Shown in pieces: positions 13,911-20,190 of a DNA stretch of 20,190 nucleotides (position 1 is its first letter; the number at the start of each line of letters is the position of its first letter). A program made the position numbers and the translations under genes. The DNA lies in NCBI GenBank assembly GCA_029266815.1, contig JAQSWC010000001.1, positions 1 to 20,190 on the forward strand, written 5' to 3'. Source of the DNA: Paucimonas sp. (lineage in GTDB: Bacteria; Pseudomonadota; Gammaproteobacteria; Burkholderiales; Burkholderiaceae_D). The notes below the pieces were generated by a model. It had not been told where the DNA came from, did not search any database, and worked only from the letters and a program-made list of their open reading frames with translations.

Positions 13911-15305
13911 ATGCAAAAACCTCTCCTCATCAAAATAGTCATCATTGCCGTGCTGATGGCGCTCATCGGCATTCCGCTCTCGATGATCCAGTCCACTATC
14001 TCGGAACGCAATGCTTACCGCGACCAGGCGGTGCATTCCATTGCTCAGGATTCGGTGCATGAACAGGGCGTGATCGGGCCGGTGCTGGTCGTGCCTTACA
14101 CCGATGCCTATGAAGAAGAACAGGTGCTGGATGTGGAAAAGCAGACCAAGAAAATCGTGAAGCGCACTATCAGGAAAAAGATCCTTGCATTCCCAAATGG
14201 CCTGCAGATCAAGGGCGATGTCGATACCGACCATCGCTACCGCGGCATACACAAGGTGCTGGTGTATCGCGGCCAGTTCGCGGTGGCGGGAGATTTTCTA
14301 TTGCCGTCACTCGACAACCTTCCACGCGACAAGACGGATTCGCGCATTACCGTCGGCCAGCCTTTCGTTGCGCTGACGATTGACGACGTACGAGGCATTC
14401 GCAATATTCCGGTAATGCAGTGGAATGAAAGGAAAATCGAATTCGAGCAAGGCGCCGGGCTCGATTCGATCCAGGCCGGCTTGCATGCGCCAGTTGCGCT
14501 GGACAACTGGAAGGCAGGCTTGTCGGTGAAGTTCTCATTCAATATTGGGCTGGATGGCATCCAGCGCCTGCAGTTCTCGCCCGTGGCAAAGAACAATGTG
14601 GTGACGCTGAAATCATCGTGGCCGCATCCACAGTTCGGCGGACGCTTCATGCCTTCGCCGAAGGATCGAAAGATCGATGAGAACGGCTTCGCTGCCACAT
14701 GGGATATCTCGGCGCTTGCCACTAATGCGCAACAACAGCTGATGACCAACGAACGTGCCGCCAATGCGCCGGCAACGGCTGTCGCGGCAAACCATGCGCC
14801 CGTCTCAAACCTGGACCACTTCAGCGTCGGCTTCATCGAGCCGGTGAATATCTATTCGCAAGCTGATCGCGCAGTGAAATACGGGCTCCTCTTCATCGCC
14901 CTCACCTTCGCTGCCTTCTTCCTGTTCGAAATGCTGAAACAGCTACCCATCCATCCGGTGCAGTACCTGCTGGTAGGCCTTGCGCTGGCGCTGTTCTTCC
15001 TGTTACTGGTAAGCCTATCCGAGCATATCCGGTTCGAACTAGCTTACTTGATCGCGAGCGGCGCCTGTATCCTGTTGATCGGCTTTTACCTCTCCTATGT
15101 ATTGCGCGACTGGAAACGCGGCTTCGGTTTCGGCACCGGCCTGACGATTCTTTATGGCGTGCTGTTCGGCTTGCTACGCTCGGAAGACAATGCGCTGATG
15201 ATGGGCAGCATCCTGCTGTTCTCGGTGCTCGCTGCCGTGATGATTACGACACGCAAGGTTGATTGGTACAAGGTGGCTTCGCCGGCGCGGGCTGACACTG
15301 AATAA
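13911..15305 (+). CDS. creD: Inner-membrane protein CreD
   Basis: A 464-residue CreD (E. coli about 450). One N-terminal transmembrane helix (~7-27) is followed by a conserved segment GIPLSMIQSTISERNAYRDQA and a large periplasmic domain (~30-320; VHEQGVIGPVLVVPY, then RRYRG-like HRYRGIHKVLVYRGQF). The C-terminus has about five membrane helices (~325-455). CreD is the main CreBC target in gammaproteobacteria and is linked to envelope integrity and beta-lactam or colicin tolerance. The start at 13911 has AGGA 8 nt upstream. It has its own promoter region with TTCAC elements, made necessary or favoured by the repeat inserted after creC. A hairpin follows the stop. Confidence 0.95.
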   Translation: MQKPLLIKIVIIAVLMALIGIPLSMIQSTISERNAYRDQAVHSIAQDSVHEQGVIGPVLVVPYTDAYEEEQVLDVEKQTKKIVKRTIRKKILAFPNGLQIKGDVDTDHRYRGIHKVLVYRGQFAVAGDFLLPSLDNLPRDKTDSRITVGQPFVALTIDDVRGIRNIPVMQWNERKIEFEQGAGLDSIQAGLHAPVALDNWKAGLSVKFSFNIGLDGIQRLQFSPVAKNNVVTLKSSWPHPQFGGRFMPSPKDRKIDENGFAATWDISALATNAQQQLMTNERAANAPATAVAANHAPVSNLDHFSVGFIEPVNIYSQADRAVKYGLLFIALTFAAFFLFEMLKQLPIHPVQYLLVGLALALFFLLLVSLSEHIRFELAYLIASGACILLIGFYLSYVLRDWKRGFGFGTGLTILYGVLFGLLRSEDNALMMGSILLFSVLAAVMITTRKVDWYKVASPARADTE

Positions 15306-15327
15306 AGCCAAGCGCGACTGAACATGC

Positions 15328-15362
15328 ATGCCCGGTGCGAACACTTGTTCGGCACCGGGCAT
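15328..15362. terminator. Hairpin between convergent creD and the LytTR gene
   Basis: ATGCCCGGTGC (15328-15338) pairs perfectly with GCACCGGGCAT (15352-15362), and an inner GAAC/GTTC stem (loop ACTT, one G bulge) extends it. T-tracts on both sides are weak. It lies midway between two convergent stop codons, so I read it as a bidirectional terminator. Confidence 0.7.
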
Positions 15363-15413
15363 TGTCGCTTTCGGCGCTAACCATTTATCCCTTCGCCTTC
15401 AATGTCATGAAAC

Positions 15414-16784
15414 TTACATCTGCCGGGTTCGCCGCATGAAGGAATCCGAAACCGGCAGCAGCTCGCTACGGGTCTTCAGCTTCATCACCAGTTGTCCTGC
15501 CTTGTTCGGTTCGATGCTGTGGATTTGCAGTGCATTGATCACGATCGAGCGATGTATGCGCCAGAACTGGTCGGGGTCGAGTTCGGTAAGCAGTTCCTTC
15601 AATGACTTCTTGATGAGGACTTCGGAATCGCTCAGCACAACGCGCGTGTACTTTTGCTCGGTCTGGAAATAGATGATGTGCTCAACTGCGATGAAGCGCA
15701 CGGAATTGCCTACCGTGGCCGATATCCAGCGCAAGTAGTTCGGGCGTCCCGCCTGTCGCACCGCCCTTGCCTTCTCATCTGAATCTCCAGCCGTGGAAGG
15801 AGGCTCCATCAACTGTATCTCGGACTGCCCTTCCGCCATGGCTGTTGCCGCGGCTGGCTGGTTGCCGGCTATCGGATCATTTCCTTCCGGGAGATCGTCA
15901 TAGGGGTCGGGCAACACGTGGGATCGCTTTCGCATGGGCGGGCGGTCGTCCGCGTAGGGGCCGGCAAGATTGCTGTCCTGCCGTGCTCTTAGCACTGTGA
16001 CGAGATGCTTCACGCGTTGCTTGACGGTGCGCAGGTGAACCTTGAACTCGATGAGATCCATCACCAGCTTGCTGATGCCGAACAGCAGCCATACCACGAC
16101 GAGGGCAATCGCGAGGTCCTTCTGGCTGATCCACTTTCCGTGGAACCGTATCGACTGCATCTCGATCCGGTGATGCCCGGGCTGGGCCAGCGATGCAGTG
16201 GAAAGCTCGACGAAAGGCACGCGGTCGATGCGCGCATCCGAGTGAACGAGGGGAATCCGCTCCTCGGAAAGCCACCATGAGGCCACACGGATGTACTTGA
16301 GCGGCACATCAATGCGGCCATTTTTTGGCACGTCGAACTCGGCTTCATTGACCTTGAGGGAACGAAAACGGGAAGGCTTGGAGATGCCGTCTTCGAAATT
16401 CCGGATGAAGAACCGCAGCGTGGCAGGCCCTGCACCGCTGTATTTGATATCGAGGGACATGGAATCATAGCTACTCAGATCCACGCCTTCCGGCGGTTCG
16501 GCGAGCTGGATGGTCATGTCGCAAAACGGCCATTCATACTTCTTTTCGATGCGGCAATCCATGACTGCCGACTTGTCTGTCCGGCTCAAGGCAGCGACGC
16601 TGTTGCCGCTGAAGGTGCGGTCATCTTTTACGGTGATCCTGTGGCCGCTGGCCGGGCTGATCTCGAACACCTTGTTCATGCCGACGTACTGCCACACGAG
16701 CAGCGCAGGCGTCAGGAGAATCAAGGCTCGCAGTGCGTAATACAGCGTGCGGGAAATGCGCTCGCGTGCGACGGCGGAAATCAT
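15414..16784 (-). CDS. Membrane-spanning LytTR-family transcriptional regulator with extracytoplasmic domain
   Basis: A 456-residue regulator. TM1 is ~13-35 and TM2 ~223-245. The ~187-residue stretch between them has a beta-rich, carbohydrate-binding-module-like look (YDSMSLDIKYSGAGPATLRFFIRNF, then WWLSEERIPLVHSDARIDRVPFVELS, then IEMQSIRF) and should lie outside the cytoplasm. A charged, disordered linker (~250-350) leads to a LytTR DNA-binding domain (~355-456: HIIYFQTEQKYTRVVL, LKELLTELDPDQFWRIHRSIVIN). There is no receiver domain and no histidine kinase nearby, so it would act as a one-component transmembrane regulator in the manner of CadC/ToxR. The start has GGAA ~8 nt upstream. It follows two carbohydrate-binding genes on the same strand. 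The ligand-domain identity is inference. Confidence 0.85.
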   Translation of the reverse strand: MISAVARERISRTLYYALRALILLTPALLVWQYVGMNKVFEISPASGHRITVKDDRTFSGNSVAALSRTDKSAVMDCRIEKKYEWPFCDMTIQLAEPPEGVDLSSYDSMSLDIKYSGAGPATLRFFIRNFEDGISKPSRFRSLKVNEAEFDVPKNGRIDVPLKYIRVASWWLSEERIPLVHSDARIDRVPFVELSTASLAQPGHHRIEMQSIRFHGKWISQKDLAIALVVVWLLFGISKLVMDLIEFKVHLRTVKQRVKHLVTVLRARQDSNLAGPYADDRPPMRKRSHVLPDPYDDLPEGNDPIAGNQPAAATAMAEGQSEIQLMEPPSTAGDSDEKARAVRQAGRPNYLRWISATVGNSVRFIAVEHIIYFQTEQKYTRVVLSDSEVLIKKSLKELLTELDPDQFWRIHRSIVINALQIHSIEPNKAGQLVMKLKTRSELLPVSDSFMRRTRQM

Positions 16785-16837
16785 GCGGGTATTCCGGAAT
16801 TGTTCGGGTCAGCCATTATTGTTGCACGAGCATTGCC

Positions 16838-16872
16838 GCTGCCCGCCGCGATATTTTTATCGGACGGGCAGC
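16838..16872 (-). other. Intercistronic hairpin before the LytTR gene
   Basis: GCTGCCCG (16838-16845) pairs with CGGGCAGC (16865-16872), and CGATA-TTTT-TATCG (16849-16862) forms an inner stem. No T-run follows on the minus strand, so it is more likely a processing, stabilising or attenuating structure than a full terminator. It lies between the stop of the lipoprotein gene (16891) and the LytTR start (16784). Confidence 0.5.
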
Positions 16873-16890
16873 CGCATTGCGGCGTTGAAG

Positions 16891-17658
<768 letters not shown>

Positions 17659-17725
17659 GGTGTCTCCTTGTCAGATGATGGGTTCTTTTCTGCATAACCG
17701 TTTTTGCGCTGCTCTTTCTGAAAAC

Positions 17726-17773
17726 CTTCAGACGTGCCGGCATCTTATGGGTCAGTTCCGGGCACGCCTGAAG
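17726..17773 (-). terminator. Terminator-like hairpin after the secreted CBM gene
   Basis: CTTCAG-A-CGTGCC (17726-17738) pairs with GGCACG-C-CTGAAG (17761-17773), with one mismatch. On the minus strand it is followed by GTTTTC. It lies ~45 bp past the stop at 17819 and may partly terminate transcripts before the lipoprotein gene. Confidence 0.55.
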
Positions 17774-17818
17774 AAACCGGGGCTGCATGCCGTGAAAGTC
17801 ATGGGCAATGCGCGCCTG

Positions 17819-18739
17819 TCATGGCGCAGGGGGATAGCCCTTCAGCGCCCAGGTAATGCGCGGCGTCGGACGGCATACGTTAGTGCCCGCGCACAGCCAG
17901 AAGCTGACCTGGTCCGTCATCTTGATCGGAATCGTGAGCGCGCCTGATTGCCTGGTGCCGGGAATGCAGGCGCCGGGGCTGGTTGGCGGGCAGACATTCG
18001 TCTCCGTTTGCGTGACGGTGCCCTGCTGAACCACCACACCATTTACGTACAGCTTCCAGCGATCGCTGCGCGCCTGTTGGGTTTCCTGGAATATGTCGGT
18101 TTGCCAGGTGGCCTGCCCCTTTGCATTCACGATGAGTGTGAAAAGGGCTGGAAATTTCGGATTCGGCAGACCGACGACTGCCCAGGTAGTTGAAGTCGGT
18201 GTCGGAATTTCTCCCTGGGTCCACCACTTCGCTTGGTAAATCAGCCCGTCGTACAGTACTTTCGCGCCGCCCACATAAGCGATCTTCGACGACCAGGCGG
18301 CTGGATTGCCGTAGGCATCGCCCATTTCTTCCCACACGCCGCTTGCCGCCACGCCGGGGACTTCAGCAGTCGTCCACCACTTGGCCCTGTAGTTCCGGCC
18401 GTTATAGGAAGCAACCTGTCCAGCCTGATAAACCGTGCTGCTCTGCCACGCCGGCGCCAATGCCCCGGCCGGCGGCGGCGTCATGGCCAGCACCTTGCGA
18501 GCGTAGGTGTCATTCACAGCGGGAATCGAATAGGGCCACATTCCCCACGGGCAAGTCGAGATACCGGTCGGCTTGTCATAGACCGGCCTTTGTAGCGGAA
18601 GCACGTTTTCGATTTTGGATGCAGCGCTGAGTGCCACGGTCTCCGGTGCCGGACAGGCATAAGCCGATGAACCAAGGACACCCAGGAAAATACCCACATG
18701 CCATGTCACCATGTTTCGTATGCTGAATAACGTATTCAA
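17819..18739 (-). CDS. Secreted protein with two CBM5/12-type chitin-binding modules
   Basis: A 306-residue exported protein. The signal peptide (~1-28) ends SSAYA before C29. Two CBM5/12 modules follow: ~96-139 (PAWQSSTVYQAGQVASYNGR, YRAKWWTTAEVPG) and ~147-190 (AAWSSKIAYVGGAKVLYDGL, YQAKWWTQGEIP). The AKWWT-x-GE-P motif is highly characteristic. The C-terminal ~115 residues are beta-rich with paired cysteines and are not recognised. No glycosidase or LPMO domain is present. The start is TTG at 18739: AGGAGA lies 6 nt upstream, and this start gives a proper signal peptide. It is first of three minus-strand genes, ending with the LytTR regulator. Upstream are a palindrome and three 9-bp direct repeats. 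Confidence 0.87.
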   Translation of the reverse strand: MNTLFSIRNMVTWHVGIFLGVLGSSAYACPAPETVALSAASKIENVLPLQRPVYDKPTGISTCPWGMWPYSIPAVNDTYARKVLAMTPPPAGALAPAWQSSTVYQAGQVASYNGRNYRAKWWTTAEVPGVAASGVWEEMGDAYGNPAAWSSKIAYVGGAKVLYDGLIYQAKWWTQGEIPTPTSTTWAVVGLPNPKFPALFTLIVNAKGQATWQTDIFQETQQARSDRWKLYVNGVVVQQGTVTQTETNVCPPTSPGACIPGTRQSGALTIPIKMTDQVSFWLCAGTNVCRPTPRITWALKGYPPAP

Positions 18740-18780
18740 GGTTGTCTCCTATTGGGTATGAATCGTGTTTCTTATATGAA

Positions 18781-18792
18781 TCAAAGCTTTGA
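18781..18792. promoter_or_regulatory. Perfect 12-bp palindrome TCAAAGCTTTGA in the CBM gene promoter
   Basis: The palindrome lies just upstream of a minus-strand -10-like TATAAG (18776-18771), in the -35/-10 spacer. No good -35 is present at 17 bp, consistent with an activator-dependent promoter. It may be an operator for a second regulator. Confidence 0.45.
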
Positions 18793-18850
18793 GATCGCTT
18801 TCAATCCCGGGACGATTCTGGATCAGGAGAACAAAAAATGAACCCCCGAA

Positions 18851-18900
18851 AGGAATAAAGCGAGGATTTGAGGGAATAAAACAGCGATAACAGGAATGAA
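18851..18900. promoter_or_regulatory. Three 9-bp direct repeats with LytTR-type spacing
   Basis: AGGAATAAA (18851-18859), GGGAATAAA (18872-18880) and AGGAATGAA (18892-18900) are direct repeats with 12- and 11-bp spacers, i.e. 21- and 20-bp periods. LytTR-domain regulators such as AgrA bind two 9-bp direct repeats separated by about 12 bp. They lie 112-161 bp upstream of the secreted CBM gene. Confidence 0.6.
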
Positions 18901-19134
18901 GATCGGGTGAGGCGGGGTTTGCCGGTGCCTTTCAGGCACCGTGCGGAAATTGGCAGCTGGAAGAAGGGCAGAACGTTTCTCGATCTTTTTTATATAGAGA
19001 GAGAACAGCGCGTGCGAGGTTGATCGCTGCGGTGCCTGCTAACGCAGGAAGGTTTCATCTGGAACTTCCGGGCGTATTACATTGCAGATCCACAACGCCC
19101 TTGATCTTGCAAATAAGCAAGGCACTGTTTGCCA

Positions 19135-19605
19135 TTACAAGGATGGCTTGAACACCATCAGTCCAAATATCATCAGCGTGGAAACGAACGCCGGATACCC
19201 GAGCCATTCCCAATAACGCGCATATTTCCAATACCGGTCGGGAAGTTTTTCACCGGCCATGACCGTTTGAGCAGCCATCCTGGACATTTTTATCTGCAAC
19301 CACACAACAGGCAACCAGCATGCGCCGGCTACTGCATACAGCACCAGCGACCACATGATCCACGGCTGGCTGAACGGATAACCGGCGATCGACATCATGG
19401 CAAAGCCGGTCAGCGGTTGAATGATGACGGCCGGTGCGGTGAACCAGAAATCGGCACGCACGACCAGCCTGGATACTTCGGCGATTGCCACGGTATTGTG
19501 CGTACGGTGAATGAAGTAGAGATAGAACGCACTGCCGAAGCCGGTACCCACCAGCAGCACGCTGGAAACAATATGCAGCCATTTGAGCGTCAGGTACAGG
19601 CTCAT
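19135..19605 (-). CDS. DUF2269 family integral membrane protein
   Basis: A 156-residue membrane protein with about four helices (~5-27, 48-72, 80-103, 132-152). LKWLHIVSSVLLVGTGFG at the N-terminus and the YPFSQPWIMWSLVLYAVAG segment are typical of DUF2269. Its function is unknown. The frame is open upstream, but the ATG at 19605 is chosen because it forms an ATGA overlap (19602-19605) with the DoxX-like gene and gives the family N-terminus. It is the last gene of a three-gene coupled operon; the window shows no clear terminator after it. Confidence 0.85.
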   Translation of the reverse strand: MSLYLTLKWLHIVSSVLLVGTGFGSAFYLYFIHRTHNTVAIAEVSRLVVRADFWFTAPAVIIQPLTGFAMMSIAGYPFSQPWIMWSLVLYAVAGACWLPVVWLQIKMSRMAAQTVMAGEKLPDRYWKYARYWEWLGYPAFVSTLMIFGLMVFKPSL

Positions 19606-19976
19606 ACCCTTTCCTCGTCGTTCTTGTACAGCAGCCACAGCAGTGCAAATATGGGCAGATTCTTGAGGATCGGCCCAAAAGGATGAATCCAGAACTCGGG
19701 CAGGCGAATGGTGATGACGAGCGTGTAGAGGATGATCAGGAATGCCTGCAGCGCCCAGAGCCATTTGCGGCGTACCGAAAGCGTCATCACACCGAGCGCC
19801 ATATCTGCCAGCGCGCCACCGTATAAGGCGACGTCCGCAAACGTACCGAAAAAGCCCGCTCTTGCCAGCAGTGTGTAGCTTTCCTCTTTGGGGTAGAGAA
19901 ACAAAGTGACTATGCCTGTTGCGAGCCATAACGTGGCAAGAGAAAACCGCATCCAGCGGATGTCAGCGGGACTCAT
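19602..19976 (-). CDS. DoxX-like family membrane protein
   Basis: A 124-residue protein with four predicted membrane helices. LATLWLATGIVTLFLYPKEESYTLLARAGFFG and the following ALYGGALADMALGVMTL segment resemble the DoxX-like (DoxX_3) family, small quinone- or redox-associated membrane proteins of poorly known function. The start at 19976 overlaps the stop of the upstream SRPBCC-like gene by ATGA (19973-19976), and its own stop overlaps the DUF2269 start by 4 bp, so all three are probably translated as one coupled unit. An upstream in-frame ATG at 20012 is less likely. Confidence 0.83.
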   Translation of the reverse strand: MSPADIRWMRFSLATLWLATGIVTLFLYPKEESYTLLARAGFFGTFADVALYGGALADMALGVMTLSVRRKWLWALQAFLIILYTLVITIRLPEFWIHPFGPILKNLPIFALLWLLYKNDEERV

Positions 19977-20190
19977 GTCTGTCCTTCTTGCTCGGATAGG
20001 CACTGCTGCCATCTTTCGATTTCCGCGGTGTGTTCGGCAAGGTATCTTTGTAGACGTGTGAAACGCCGAAGCGTCTGCCGGTCGAACAGACGCCTCACCA
20101 CCGGCTCGATCAGCCAGCGCAGGACTTTCGGTCCCACTTCGAAGGTATAGGTATAGATCATCAGCGATCTGCCACCATCCAGCGCTTTAT
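19973..20190 (-). CDS. SRPBCC-like protein, C-terminal part only (start off the right edge)
   Basis: The minus-strand frame is open to the window edge, giving the last ~72 residues: KALDGGRSLMIYTYTFEVGP, then a basic amphipathic tail (LIEPVVRRLFDRQTLRRFTR). A final beta strand followed by a long helix with an R-rich LRRLFDRET-like motif is the usual end of SRPBCC (START/polyketide-cyclase-like) proteins. This family binds small hydrophobic ligands. The internal ATG at 20161 is unlikely to be the start because the family signature continues upstream of it. Call rests on a short fragment. Confidence 0.6.
   Translation of the reverse strand, partial: KALDGGRSLMIYTYTFEVGPKVLRWLIEPVVRRLFDRQTLRRFTRLQRYLAEHTAEIERWQQCLSEQEGQT

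Larger units (their letters stand above)
18740..19134. other. Intergenic region upstream of the CBM gene
   Basis: This 395-bp region carries no plausible gene. Next to the CBM gene are a -10-like TATAAG (minus strand; 18771-18776) and the palindrome at 18781-18792. Further out are the three direct repeats (18851-18900), a small hairpin GGTGCCT-TTC-AGGCACC (18924-18940) and another, CCTGC-TAAC-GCAGG (19035-19048). No clear terminator for the DUF2269 gene could be assigned. Confidence 0.55.

Overview
The window looks like a chromosomal segment of a mid-to-high-GC Gram-negative bacterium, most likely a betaproteobacterium (Burkholderiales/Oxalobacteraceae-like). That placement is inferred from protein style, an outer-membrane-type lipoprotein, creBCD, arfB, a DUF445/YjiN protein and a GC-rich dispersed repeat; no rRNA or tRNA is present to confirm it. 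Three internal start codons appear to be TTG, two of them behind strong Shine-Dalgarno (SD) sequences.

Layout. (1) 1-4939, minus strand: a type I restriction-modification operon, hsdM then hsdS (8-bp overlap) then a gene for an AlbA_2 (Schlafen-like)/HATPase_c_4 protein that runs off the left edge. No hsdR is visible; it may lie beyond the edge. hsdS is clearly AT-richer than its surroundings, as expected for an exchangeable specificity subunit. The 356-bp upstream region holds three inverted repeats. (2) 5296-9708: an unknown 180-aa protein, divergent from a CaCA-like membrane transporter; then arfB (ribosome rescue), a DUF445/YjiN-like membrane protein, a gene-free stretch with a 22-bp-stem hairpin, and a hemerythrin-domain protein followed by a good intrinsic terminator. 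(3) 9812-11265: a small four-helix membrane protein divergent from an XRE/MmyB-type regulator, with two palindromes between them. (4) 11410-15305: creB, creC and creD. A GC-rich, MITE-like repeat separates creC from creD. creD has its own promoter region with two TTCAC elements spaced 22 bp rather than the canonical 11. (5) 15414-18739, minus strand: a secreted protein with two chitin-binding-type modules (CBM5/12), a lipoprotein with three such modules joined by Pro-Thr linkers, and a membrane-spanning LytTR-family regulator with a large extracytoplasmic domain. (6) 19135 to the right edge, minus strand: SRPBCC-like (partial), DoxX-like and DUF2269 genes, joined by 4-bp ATGA overlaps.

The most interesting unit is region 5. 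A LytTR regulator that spans the membrane without a histidine kinase sits beside two non-catalytic carbohydrate-binding surface or secreted proteins. Upstream of the first of these genes are three copies of a 9-bp direct repeat spaced 21 and 20 bp apart, the spacing known for LytTR-domain binding sites. I infer a one-component, transmembrane polysaccharide-sensing switch; this is a hypothesis from sequence alone.
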